Below, piece after piece: positions 12,039-21,918 of a stretch of 47,500 nt of DNA. Position 1 is the first letter of the stretch. Every line of letters begins with the position of its first letter. The position numbers and the translations under genes are program-made. Where the stretch lies: contig NC_087386.1 in assembly GCF_963675165.1 (NCBI RefSeq), positions 3,611,669 to 3,659,168 of the forward strand. Reading direction: 5' to 3'. The DNA is from Halichondria panicea. Lineage: Eukaryota; Porifera; Demospongiae; Suberitida; Halichondriidae. A model generated the notes under the pieces. The model worked only from the letters and a program-made list of their open reading frames with translations, did no database searches and was not told the origin of the DNA.

Positions 12039-12812
12039 ACCCAGATCTGCTCCGAGAAAGGCACCTCAAGTTGGCTATCAGCTCTACCCATCACTAAACA
12101 TGGGTTTGCACTACAGCTTTCAGGGATGCCCTCTGCCTCCGTTCTATTTTCACGTTGTGGCAGACTTCGCTCATTAGGGTTGCAGTCATATCACGAATCT
12201 CATTGTGGCGTATCGATGGAAAGCCAATCGCGAGGATGGTGCTCGTTCTGACATTGAGCCAGAGTGCATTCTTTGATGTTAGGGTTTTTTAACCCATACG
12301 CACCTTTCTACCGCAACTCCACCCCGACCCAATAAAAATGAGTTAGAGAAGAAGAGATGTTATGAAGAGCGCATTAGAGAGATAGAACACGGCTCGTTCA
12401 CCCCACTGGTTCTCTCTGCTGCTGGAGGAATTGGCCCAGCCGCAACCATCATATACAAGAGGTTGGCATCACTAATTTCAGAGAAACAAGGAAGACAATA
12501 CAGTTCTACCCTCCATTGGGCAGATTAAATTTCTCTCTACTACTGTAATGTGCATCCGTGGCTCCCGATCTACCTTCGCTTCTGAAGTCAATACAGATTC
12601 TATCGACCTGGCCGTCCAACGAAGGCCAGGTGCAACTCAAACTCAACGAATAATTAGATCTAAACATACTTATTATTATATATAAGTCACACGTACACAT
12701 GATTATTTGATTAATGAAAAAAAAAAAATAAAAAAATAAATATAAAAAAAAATAAAAAAAAATATATAAAAAAATATAAAAAAAAATAAATAAAAAAAAA
12801 AATAAAAAAAAA
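12039..12812 (+). pseudogene. 3' end of a 5'-truncated LINE (non-LTR retrotransposon) with A-rich tail
   Basis: The insert sits inside R2. Its plus strand reads as the carboxy-terminal part of a non-LTR retrotransposon ORF2 downstream of the reverse transcriptase. In order: SEKGTSSWLSALP near 12055, FNPYAPFYRNSTP near 12290, EERIREIEHGSFTPL near 12370, then YKRLASLISEK and, in another frame, MCIRGSRSTF near 12550. I recognise this block order from LINE ORF2 tails in cnidarians and sponges. Several frameshifts and stops make it a dead copy. It ends in a (TAAAA)n-like tail, 12716-12812. An imperfect target duplication (GATGATAC / GATATG) borders it. The clade is not determined. Confidence 0.85.
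12716..12812 (+). repeat. A-rich LINE tail
   Basis: About 97 bp of A with scattered single T bases directly after the LINE 3' untranslated region. The poly-Phe/Tyr open frame on the opposite strand is a shadow of this tail. Confidence 0.85.
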
Positions 12813-12937
12813 GATATGGGAATCACATGAGCCTAAACATAATCGTCATGGTACTAAAAAACTGGTACAAAAACTGAAGAGACAGAAATAAAAGAGCTGA
12901 CAATAATGGAAAAGAAAGAGACTGACATTGTCACGTG

Positions 12938-13130
12938 GGTAACTATAAGGTAGCAAATTTGAAGTACTTCCTAAACAAAAAATTTAGCTTGCTTTTTCAA
13001 CTGCATGTTTTGTGGTGTTTAACCATAGGTTTGACAGTCACACCCGGACTTCTGCTCAACTACCAATGTATAAGTTGTGCATTCTCACAGGGTTAAAATA
13101 TGGCAATTTTAGAAGACCAGAATAACGGCT
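12938..13130. other. Unassigned spacer
   Basis: AT-rich sequence between R2 and the Tnp2 remnant. I see no gene or repeat in it. Confidence 0.5.
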
Positions 13131-13645
13131 TTTTAGATTTTGCAGTTTTTGATGTCGTAATTAAAGTGGCCTTGACATTAGTCCATCTGTCTCTGTTAAA
13201 TCCAAAATAATTTTGAATACCAAATACCCCGGTCGAAAATTCACATAAGCACTTTGAGAAATCCGCATACTTTCTTGCTAGCTGGTAGGTCACAACATAC
13301 AAATAATAAAGCGCCACGTATTGTACCAGAGGAGTCAGTTGATACTCCATCCTTTCACAAAGGGATTTAAGTATTTGTTGATATCTTTTATTTGTTGATA
13401 TCTTTTGATGGCCCTTGAAAGATTCCTAATGTTTTCCCTCTTGTATCTCAGGTAAATTCATAACCGCCAAAATAATGCATGACACTAACAGAGTATTCAC
13501 GATGTTTGAATGGCTGAAACCAGTCTACCTTTAACATAAATACAATACTATTCTTCTGGCTCAAGAACAGTGTACCATTATACTCTGAGCTGAGATGTTT
13601 TCTGACGCCACTTCTCACGCCACTTCTCACATTCTTTTAAAACCA
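13130..13645 (-). pseudogene. Tnp2-type (CACTA/EnSpm-like) transposase remnant
   Basis: On the minus strand a Tnp2/Transposase_21-like domain can be followed: KVDWFQPFKHREYSV near 13520, then MNLPEI and LGIFQGPSKDIN near 13400-13450, then KCLCEFSTG and GFNRDRWTNV near 13190-13250. This is the usual order: substrate-proximal DWFQPF, the GxxPGP-like turn, then the Cys-rich 'GF..GC.KC' segment. The family is the cut-and-paste transposase of CACTA elements. The frame is broken, notably by a 17-bp tandem duplication (13373-13406) that introduces a stop right after the GPSKDIN motif, and by further shifts. No terminal repeats were identified. Confidence 0.72.
13373..13406. repeat. 17-bp perfect tandem duplication
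   Basis: ATTTGTTGATATCTTTT occurs twice back to back. On the minus strand the second copy inserts TAA into the Tnp2 frame. Omitting one copy leaves the frame continuous through DINKYLNPFV. Confidence 0.93.
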
Positions 13646-13888
13646 CGAGAGAATAATGCTTGATATTAAAGAAGTGTAAGGGTATACCATGAAAGGATAG
13701 ACTTTTTGGCTACCTTTAGAGCTGATCACTCTTTTTAACAATGGTTGTCTAGACTGACAAACACACGACCTGATAATAAACATTGAACCACACTACTGTT
13801 GCAGTAATCAAATAAATTGAGGCATTGTTTGCAAACTACATACTGCTTTACAGATGGCTCCTCTTCTACAAACTTTGTTCTTTTATAT

Positions 13889-14829
13889 GTGACAGGGCCT
13901 AGGAAAACACAGCGGGTATACCCCCCGAGTTTATTTTTATTGTTGAATCGGATAAAGCGTTCTCTGAGCTTCAAAATGATACCAAGATAGCTATTTTCTA
14001 TCCGGAGATATGTTCGAGGGATCGCTACGAAGTATTGCAACGCACAGATGACACTCAAACGTCTTGAATAATTGAAGTTCAATTATTGATTTCCGGGCAC
14101 TTCATAAAGCTTAGTAAAAGATTTTCTGGAGAAGACGAGTTAGTTAGATGAAGGCTAGGCATTCTAGGACTCGTATAGCTATGTAGCTGGATTGCTTGGC
14201 ATCTAGGAAGGATCTTCGAAGAAATAAGACAAAGACTCCCGTCGCTCCAATGGTAAGCTTTCATGTCTTGTTATCAGCTTGTACTTACTTTCTGTGTCAT
14301 GTATCAGTCTTATAATAGATCGCTCACTTGCCTACAAAAAGTGTCTCTGTTCTTTAAAGGAAGCCTGTCTGATCTATTATAGGTGGCCTTTCACTTAGTA
14401 TTCGTCTATATGCTAGATCCAACTTATTATTAGCCAAGCTTTCCTCCTTTAATTTAGTATTGGTATCACTGCCATTGTGCTTAGTATTAGCAGGCCTGAT
14501 GGGATGAGTGATCACATCTTGGAGAGCCCAGAAAACTCTGTGAAATTGTCCTATAACATTTATATGGATGGTTCCACCAGCGAGTGTCGGAGGCCTGAGA
14601 AACAATAGTCTATTGGCTAGAATGTAAGTGACATTGATATTGTGTCTATCTTAACTTACTACTTATCTGTAGGTTGTTATGGAGGGACAAGTGGCACGGG
14701 ATACATACATCTAAAAAAACAAGAGTGGATCTACGCCAAGCTAGCTAGCTAGATAGCTGCTCTTTCTAATGCTGAAGTGGAGCTATAATATACCTGGCTC
14801 CTCTTGATGATTGTAAGTACTGGGCTGAG
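13889..14829 (+). repeat. Dispersed repeat R1, copy 1
   Basis: Runs from GTGACAGGGCCTAGG to the TGTAAGTACTGGGCTGA word. It matches 27517-28437 in inverted orientation, and its second half matches 19226-19758. Internal landmarks are TATCCGGAGATATGTTCGAG, CTCCCGTCGCTCCAATGG, CAGGCCTGATGGGATG, the splice-acceptor-like TTACTACTTATCTGTAG, and a conserved downstream frame GTGYIHLKKQEWIYAKLAS. I do not recognise the family. It may be an unclassified transposon or a dispersed gene fragment. This copy lacks the TTCCCAGGGAA end present in the other two. Confidence 0.88.
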
Positions 14830-14839
14830 GCTGAGCTAT

Positions 14840-15612
14840 TTTCAGATTGATCATGGTATGTTTAGTCGTATGGGATCTCATACCTCTTCAAGATGATTCA
14901 CCAACTACTTCTCGGGGCACCAGCTACCCTACTCCACCAACTACTAAGAAAACAACCGGCAGTCACGATGGTTCTCTCCGGCTCCTATCAACAAAGCGTA
15001 CCCTGCCAATCAGTAAATCTACTCCTCGAGGAAGAAAAGTGAAAGAACTTCTAAGCTACTTGATAGTGACAACAGCTCTGATTCGGATGACGAAAGTGAT
15101 AGAGTGTATGCTAAAAGACAAAGGCGAAGATCCCAGAGTGTATCCCAGAGTGTTGGTGATGGTGATACAGACTTTCGTTGTGTAAAAAGGTGGATAGAAA
15201 CAGCCGAGCTCTGAAAGAGATGCAACAGCAGCAGCATTCGCGGTGAGTAGATAAGTATAGAAATTATATTCAATATTATTATTACAATTGCAGTTCTGTG
15301 TCTTCAAGTAGTAATTGTACATAGAAAGAGGTGAGAAGGTGCTACAAGGTTTTACTTGATGACAATGAAGGAGATGGTTTTCAAGGATGGTTAATTGAGT
15401 CAGGGTAAGCCATGAACGTAAACTTGTGCATTTTTGTATAGTCTACCTGCAGTGTATCGATAAAGTCAGACGAAAATCAATCAGTGATTCGAAGGCTTGT
15501 CAAGGAAGTTTGAGGGTTAAATCCTACATTTGATGCTGCGGATATACGTGGTAATTATCTGCAATTAATATGCTTACAGAAGCAGCGTATCGATTCTATA
15601 AGACAAAATGCG
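14840..15612 (+). CDS. Hypothetical multi-exon gene fragment, interrupted by satellite A
   Basis: Not recognised. A Thr/Ser/Pro-rich open stretch (about 14893-15050) leads into a Ser/Asp-rich stretch (SDNSSDSDDESDRVYAKRQ, near 15090) after a frame change. A possible exon DNEGDGFQGWLIESG ends at a GTAAGC donor (about 15404). The next, KSDENQSVIRRLVKEV with PTFDAADIRG, lies between a TAG acceptor (about 15440) and a GTAATT donor (15551). After an intron of only about 30 bp, AAYRFYKTKCEDA runs straight into CA satellite at 15614. The splice-like borders and amino-acid bias favour a real but broken gene; family unknown. Confidence 0.35.
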
Positions 15613-15613
15613 A

Positions 15614-15876
15614 GGATGCACACCCCCCCCACACACACACGGCCCACACACGGCCCCCCCACACACCACACACACACACAAACACACACAGACATGGCGC
15701 ACACCCCCACACACACACGGCATGCACCCATCCCACACATGGCCCCACACATGGCCCCACACAACACAACACAACACACACACTCACGGCGTACACACAC
15801 ACACGGCATCACGGCATGCACCACACCCTCACACAACACACACACACACCCCACACACACCACACACACACACCAC
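15614..15876. repeat. Satellite A island (CA orientation)
   Basis: A short stand-alone copy of family A, with CACGGCATGCACCC, CACTCACGGCGTACAC and CATGGCCCCACAC words in (CA)n. It abuts the codons KCEDA of the preceding putative exon. No R2 flank follows it. Confidence 0.9.
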
Positions 15877-16245
15877 TAGAAAAATAATTAATATTTAGAA
15901 AACCTGTCAGGACATTTAATTATGTTTCTGGTGATAATTTCCTGTGTCATAGAAACATCCAGGCACGGCGTGTTTCGTATCCTAATAAACAGAATTAAGT
16001 TTAATGATGTTTCATTTTATGTTATCTCTGAATTTCCTACAATATTAAAACTTTGCTACACATTGTTTACCATGTTTCAAGTTCACATGTTACAATTAGA
16101 TGAAATGAATCACGAAATACACGGTAATCTCATACTGAACTAACGTTAAGCTTTGTTAGCAACACAAACAGTTTTAAATAAAGTTCACTTAACAATCGCC
16201 CAATCGCCCAAGGAGGAATGTTATCACCAATAGGAGTCTGATGGC
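15877..16245. other. Unassigned AT-rich segment
   Basis: It contains a 73-codon plus-strand open frame (15922-16143) with no recognisable motif or splice context. I see no supported gene. Confidence 0.4.
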
Positions 16246-16560
16246 AATCCTTCAGACCTCCTTTTGAGTCATTAGTATACTTCTCTTTGATTTCTTTTTT
16301 TGAAAATAGAACGCTTTTTCAATTCGCCAAAGTAGAGGACGAATGCCACTCTCTTCACTACTCATGAGGTCAGCACAAAGCACTTGCTCATCTGGGATAA
16401 GTTTTCTGTAATGCAACCCTCCGAGAATCAAGTTTCTACAATAAAATATGAATATAATCACAAGCAGCTTGAAACAATTAGTGCAACCAGTCAATGTGGC
16501 AGGTCCGTCTCTGCTTAACACATTTTTCTTCATACTGCTGTGTGCCACGCACTATTAAAG
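16246..16560 (-). CDS. Hypothetical exon pair
   Basis: Not recognised. On the minus strand an exon including KKNVLSRDGPATLTGC meets a GTGATT donor (about 16467). An intron ending in TTTTATTGTAG precedes an open stretch GGLHYRKLIPDEQVLCADL followed by a Lys-rich tail and a stop at about 16249. The short intron matches the sizes seen elsewhere in the window. It could be the 3' end of a host gene or of a transposon. Confidence 0.35.
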
Positions 16561-16742
16561 TAAGTCTTTGCAGCATCTGCATAATTTATAGATTTAATAT
16601 GAATATAAAATGCCTAGCCGAAGGTGTGTCTTTAAGGTGATGTTTTGCCTCAGACACAAGTTTCATAGCCACCTCTTGATTGGCAGCGTGGCTAAATGGG
16701 AATAGATACCCAAAAAAGACATTAGTTAATTACTTACATTAG

Positions 16743-17504
16743 TTACTCCAAATACCAACCATTGTCATCACTCTCAGCGACTTCCTACAAGAAAATGAGT
16801 GTATATGTAAATGTATGTACATACCCTACCCTAACTTCAAGTGAAGGCATTAATTTTTCTTTTTTGTTGGTGGCCTCTTCTCTGAGAGATGCTTATTTGC
16901 TTATTTGTTTGTCTAACTTCAGACACTTTCTGTGTAATAATCACTTGCATAATTATAATTATACTTCTTATCCGATGATGTACTGCTCAAGTGCGAACTT
17001 CTCGAAAGTGAGGGAGAGTGTGAGCTTCGTCTTAATGGTGTACTTCCCATAGATCTGTTTCGACTTGAGCTTGAAGTTGAGCTTGAAGGTGAGGGAGAGT
17101 GTCTTGATGGCAAGCCAGATCTCGAGGAATGGGAAGTAATGCCCATGGGAAGCATAGATTTTGAGTGGGAACTTCTCGAAGGCGAGCGAGATTTGGAAGA
17201 GTGTGAGCTTCGTCTGTTTGATGGTGAGCCCATGGAGACTATCCATGGAGCTTGATAGTCTAGGGAGAGAGTCGGAGAGGTGTGACTTATTCCGGAGTGC
17301 TTTGATGCTATGGAGACAAAAAACCAGTCACAGTACCTACAATTATTGGCAAGCTGTAGTTGCTAGCAATAACTTACATAATACTCACCCAATGCCTTCG
17401 GGGTTTCAGCCTCCCCTCTTTGGTAGAAGATTTTTCATGTGAGGGGGGATGAGGGGGGATGATATATGGTGGCTGCTTACGTCTGACTCAAGCTCTGTAG
17501 CCAT
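16743..17504 (-). CDS. Putative Ser/Arg-rich protein gene
   Basis: Probable exons on the minus strand: MATELESD (17504-17481, then a GTAAGC donor), at least one further small exon, an SR-rich exon (about 17307-16965) bounded by TCTCCATAG and a GTATAA donor, and a terminal exon after TTTTCTTGTAG (16784-16743) coding EVAESDDNGWYLE and stop. The long exon is dominated by SRS/SSR/SPSRSS runs and carries internal direct repeats (GAGTGTGAGCTTCGTCT twice on the plus strand). SR-rich stretches are typical of splicing-associated proteins, but no RRM or other domain is visible here, so the function is open. Exon joining is inferred. Confidence 0.45.
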
Positions 17505-18290
17505 CGAGGGATCATCCAAGCTTTGATCTAGATCTATCTGTGTTTGGTGTGTGTCAAGCTAAAACGCAGCCACGCCCACGATTTTTAATTATTATGTTTT
17601 GTGTGTAAAAAATTTGTTTAGCTACTTATCACTTTCATTTAAATTTTGGATCAGGTGGAGTATACGGCACCTCGCTAATTAGATTCATAAATGAGTGGGC
17701 GTGTCACCGGAAGTCACGGGGCTAACTGGGTGTGGCACTGGTTGTCATGGAACACATTTTCATAGAAACAAAAATAATAAATTGATTTGAAGTGATTGGA
17801 TTGTTGGACAAGTTTACTGAATCATGGAATGAAAGACTATTGGATGCCTAATCATGGAATGAATGACAATTGGATGCCTAATCATGGAATGAATGAACAC
17901 AACACTACTATATGAATGCCGCTGAATACCCGCCGTGGATATTGAGCACAATATCTAATATGATGTTATCAAATGACACTCTGTGGGTCCACATAAATTC
18001 ATAAGTAGCTGGGTAGTTGATTACTGTCAACCCCCTTCATCCTCTTGAACTTCGTCTTCCAATACGACTCGACATGTTGGGTGTGAGTTCCAGTTACAGG
18101 ATCTACAAATGTGACGGAATGGTTTACAGTGCTGTGGCTTGGTAAGCTACCAACGCCATTCAGTGTAGGCTGAACTATTGTCCCAGCATGTGATTGGTTG
18201 CTGCTGTTCGGTTAGGAACTATCCCTAGGGCAGGAGAAACAGAAACGTCTAACAGAAACAGAAACGTCTACTAGTCCAAAAACCCTTGAT
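17505..18290. other. Intergenic, with a 31-bp tandem repeat
   Basis: No gene seen. Positions 17823-17898 hold about 2.5 copies of a 31-bp unit (ATCATGGAATGAATGACAAT, then TGGATGCCTA). Positions 18228-18270 contain a tandem CAGAAACGTCTA repeat. Confidence 0.6.
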
Positions 18291-18431
18291 GTGGCCCTTC
18301 CTCTGTGTTGCTGTATAGCATACAAAGTTATAGCAACGTACACTAGTAAATTGGTTTATGTCGAAATAGAGCCGGCACACCTAACACAACCACGGTCTGA
18401 AGCTGAGCAGATTCTCTCAACCACTGGTAAG
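18291..18431 (+). CDS. Possible exon, hypothetical
   Basis: An open frame including KLVYVEIEPAHLTQPRSEAE ends at ACTGGTAAGT, a good donor. No homologue is recognised and no partner exon was found downstream. It could be chance. Confidence 0.2.
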
Positions 18432-19225
18432 TATCAACAGCAGTATGCTTATCAACCTCCACCAGCTCAACTGCTCCCAAGCCCACAATTGAATCAACTG
18501 TAGCCATTCTGTAAAGTCAACTTTGACTTGGAAAAGAAGCTCCCAGCACGGATCGATTTTCGTGTCTTATAGCCCTAAAAGAGAAATTCAAGGCATCATA
18601 CACCCAGCACTACTGATAGCTACACCTGCTATGTTAGTGCCGAGCTTTCTTTTATTCAGCTTGATTTGTGTGAAAAAACACCAATTTGTCAGTTTATGTA
18701 CCTCTATCTCCAATATGAAATAATTTTATAACATGTACGTTTCACAGAATTAAAGTGTGTTTATAACTGCATGGAACAAACAGCACCATGAAACGTTTGT
18801 CCGAAGTCCAGAAAGTTTGCGTACCTCTCCTGCTCTTACTGTACATGGTAATCTAGTTTAAAGTGCTCTAAGACATAGTTTAGGTATTAGAAAGTGGAAC
18901 ACAAGTATCTTTATCTATATTGTGTGATCGAAGAGATGGCATTTGAAGGACTTGGGAACAGACCTGTTATGGTTTGTAGAGTGTACTGATACCCCCTTTT
19001 TGGAGCTCACTTTCTCATCACTTCACATATAGTAGCTCTAAAAGATTAATAGCCTATGTCTAAGTGTATCTGGTGTCTCCTCAAGAGCACAGTGCTATAA
19101 TACTACAAACTATTAATATATTTACTGACATTTTGAGTCCCTTTTTGCTCATTACACGCCCCTTTTTAGCAGCTCGCCTCATCCAACGGAAGTGCTGGGC
19201 ATTGCCTATCCCTTTCTTTCGTTTA
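18432..19225. other. Unassigned intergenic sequence
   Basis: Unique-looking AT-rich DNA. The short open frames have no coding features I can defend. Confidence 0.5.
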
Positions 19226-19758
19226 TCTATGCTTAAAGGAAGCCTAAGTGATCTATTATAGGTAGTCTTTCACTTAGTATTCGTCCGTATCGATCTAAGG
19301 CTTGATCCAACTTTAGTACTGGTATCACTGCCATTGTGCTTAGTAGTAACAGGCCTGATGGGATGGGTGATCACATCATGGAGGGCCCAGGAAACTGCGT
19401 GGAATTGTCATATAACATTTATATTGATGGTTCCCCCAGGTGGTGGTAGGCATGAGACTAGTCTATTGGCTAGAATGTAAGTGACATTGATATTGTGTCT
19501 ATCTTAACTTACTACTTATCTGTAGGTTGTTATGGAGTGTTTATGAGGACAAGTGGCACGGGATACGTACATCTAAAGAAACAAGAGTGGATCTACGCCA
19601 AGCTAGCTAGCTCTATTTCTGTTGCTAAATTATGTTGTGGAGCTATAATATACCTGGCTTCTCTTGATGATTGTAAGTACTGGGCTGATGAAATAGCCCT
19701 GTACAAGTTGTCATCTTTTATTTGTTAAACAATAATAGGGAAATTCCCAGGGAATTTC
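19226..19758 (+). repeat. Dispersed repeat R1, copy 2 (3' half)
   Basis: Aligns with 14350-14829 of copy 1 and extends further to AATAGGGAAATTCCCAGGGAA, the same end as copy 3. It keeps the TATCTGTAG acceptor and the frame GTGYVHLKKQEWIYAKLASS, followed by GAIIYLASLDDCKYWADE. The frame stays open across divergent copies, so this segment may once have been coding. Confidence 0.88.
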
Positions 19759-19981
19759 ATTGTAAAAAATGAACGTTCGGTGAGATCGACTAAGTTTAAG
19801 TTCACCTAGAGGAGGTTGGACGCGCGTCATCCACCGTCAGGTTTTATCACGTGCGCTCATAACCATTATGCACCTATCAATGGCAAGCCCCACCTCCCCC
19901 AGTACGGGCACTAGGTGGGGCTTATGTGGGGATTTGATTATACATTTTGCCCCAGATGCAGGGAATTTGATAATACTGTTC

Positions 19982-19993
19982 TGCGCATGCGCA
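19982..19993. promoter_or_regulatory. NRF1-like palindrome TGCGCATGCGCA
   Basis: A perfect 12-bp match to the palindromic NRF1 core (YGCGCAnGCGCR), known as a promoter element across animals. It lies about 50-60 bp upstream of a probable non-coding first exon (about 20040-20130, GTGAGT donor) and 240 bp upstream of coding sequence. A nearby hairpin (AAGCCCCACCT at 19882 / AGGTGGGGCTT at 19910) precedes it. Promoter function is inferred from motif and position. Confidence 0.5.
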
Positions 19994-20039
19994 GTAAAAA
20001 ATTAGCCATGTGCTAATTGCAACTCTATTAATAAAATAT

Positions 20040-20575
20040 TATAAAATGTGCTAGAGAAGGCTAAATATAGAAGATCTAGCTGCAAGAAGAAGTGTTAAAT
20101 TGTGAAGAAATCTATCAGCTAATATAAAACAAGTGAGTGTCTCTCTGGTGCATGGTGCTCTGTAGCAAGCCTGTATTAAACTTATTGTCTGGCTTTAATA
20201 ATTTTTTTTTTATATTCAAAGCCGAACATAGATCCAGAAAGACCATGGGGAAAAGAAAATTGTAAAGACTGTAAGGGGATCTGCAATGGTGCAATGGTCA
20301 CTATGTGGAAAGCTCGGATGGAAGTTACGCTCCACCCCCATCTGCAACATTGCAGAAAGCTTTTAACAGTACGTCTACCTTAGAGCCTGAACAATTGGCT
20401 GAGCCTGTTTGTCTTCCGGAGGCAGAAGTTGAAATTTGGCTCAAACATTTACAAACAGTAAAAGATAACCGAAAACTTGGTGCAGAAAAAAGATGCAGAA
20501 AAAAGAAGAAAGAAAAAAAAAGAAGATGTCCTGTATAGCTGTGAGATATGTAGAAATCACAGGTGTTTCAAGCTG
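20040..20575 (+). pseudogene. Transposon-type gene fragment: homeodomain-like helix plus zinc finger start
   Basis: A probable untranslated exon 1 ends at ACAA|GTGAGT. Exon 2 starts after ATATTCAAAG (about 20222) with RPWGKENCKDCKGICNG. It continues to PPPSATLQKAF, then LPEAEVEIWLKHLQTVKDNR and a basic tail leading to YSCEIC. The 'LP..EVE.WL.HL..V..NRK.GA' block resembles homeodomain-like DNA-binding helices that precede PHD/zinc-finger modules in cnidarian and sponge transposon proteins. Two perfect tandem duplications break the frame: 8 bp at 20283-20298 and 13 bp at 20481-20506. Ignoring one copy of each gives continuous coding through the Cys pair. Confidence 0.6.
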
Positions 20576-21215
20576 GCCACTTAGTTCTTAATTAGAACTC
20601 TGAAATGTTTCGTGAAATATTAGAAAAAATGGGCGTGGTATTAATTTCTGAACTTCCTGTTTTGGAAAGGTTTGTCTACGTCACTGTTGAGACTGCGCAC
20701 ACAAATTAACAACAACGTGGTTTTGCGCAGGCCAAACATACCTCGTGGTTTGTTTATCAAAACAATCATACTATAAGTGGTTGTAGTAAAGTACTTTGTG
20801 CAGACCAATTCCTGGAATTGAGTCTAGTATCATCTTGAAGATAGGTAATTTGCTAACTTTTTGGCAGTGAGATATGCAACATTAAAATGTACAATGATAT
20901 AGATGTAAAATATAGGGCAAAACGTAAACTATACATTACAATTCACAGGAATGACAGAAACACACAAAGCAGCTTTAGAGAGTGTGTGGGAGAAGTCTCT
21001 TAGCCTCTAAAGGGAAAAGGGCTGTATCAGTGTTCCGAAAAAGTCAGCGAACTATCGGACACATTCAGTCTTGATATAAGCTCTGATAATCCCTCCATTC
21101 ATCCTCAATGCTATTGTCATCCCTGCAAAAATATTATATATTTCACCCAGCTTGCAAAAGCCAACAAAACGGAGTACAACCCCACCAGCTTGCATATACA
21201 CGAGTGGGTTGATCA
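20576..21215. other. Unassigned spacer
   Basis: No gene or repeat recognised between the zinc-finger fragment and the CA array. Confidence 0.5.
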
Positions 21216-21217
21216 CC

Positions 21218-21218
21218 A

Positions 21219-21249
<31 letters not shown>

Positions 21250-21295
21250 GCCCACACAACACACGTAGCACGGGGCACACACACACACAACACAT

Positions 21296-21332
<37 letters not shown>

Positions 21333-21745
21333 GCCCCACACAGGTCACTCATGCACACACACACACACTCACACACGCACACACACACACGCACACGCAC
21401 ACACAAGGGGCACGCACACACACACACACGCACACATAGGGGGTACATACACACACACTCACACACATGCACACACAGGGGGCACACACCACAGGGGCAC
21501 ACACACACACACACACAGGGGGCACACACACACACATACATACACACACGCACATACGCACACGCACACACAGGGGGCACACACACACATACAGAGGGGG
21601 CACACACACACACATACATACACACACACACGCACACACAGCACACACAGGGGGCACACACACACATACAGAGGGGGCACACACACATACAGAGGGCACA
21701 CAGACACGCACACACAGGGGACACACACACTCACACACACGCACG
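21218..21745. repeat. Satellite B (CA orientation)
   Basis: (CA)n with regularly inserted CACACAGGGGGCACACAC words, plus CACGCACACATAC variants and GAGGGGGCACAC. It lacks the GCATGCC word of family A, so I treat it as a separate family. It ends in GCACGGCTAATTATTTT, where R2 copy 2 starts. Confidence 0.93.
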
Positions 21746-21746
21746 G

Positions 21747-21918
21747 CTAATTATTTTTTGCAAATCCAACCAAGGTTAGATCTTATACATGTAGCTACAA
21801 GCCACAAAACGCCTAAAGTAAGATGATACGGAAATCACATGAGCCTAAACATAATCGTCATGGTACTAAAAAACTGGCACAAAAACTGAGAGAACAAAGA
21901 GACAGACATTGTCACGTG
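21747..21918 (+). repeat. R2 flank repeat, copy 2 (uninterrupted)
   Basis: CTAATTATTTTTTGCAAATC through AAAACGCCTAAAGT and ATGAGCCTAAACATAATCGT to GACATTGTCACGTG. It matches copy 1 on both sides of the LINE and so defines that insertion site precisely. It lies directly against satellite B. Confidence 0.88.

Larger units (their letters stand above)
11971..12937 (+). repeat. R2 flank repeat, copy 1 (interrupted by a LINE)
   Basis: CTAATTATTTT, then CAAATCCAACCAAG and GCCACAAAACGCCTAAAGT up to GATGATAC at 12038. After a foreign insert it resumes at 12813 with AATCACATGAGCCTAAACAT and runs to GACATTGTCACGTG at about 12937. An uninterrupted relative lies at 21747-21918. Both copies directly follow a CA satellite array, of family A here and family B there. 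No coding sequence was seen. Confidence 0.88.

Noticed and set aside
12506-12826. Minus-strand Phe/Tyr-rich open frame
   Set aside because: It is the shadow of the A-rich LINE tail. The real coding remnant is on the plus strand.
13735-14082. 115-codon minus-strand open frame
   Set aside because: It crosses the border into dispersed repeat R1 and has no motif. The conserved R1 frame runs on the other strand.
21143-21826. Long His/Thr and Cys/Val frames in satellite B
   Set aside because: Composition artefact of the CA repeat, as for satellite A.
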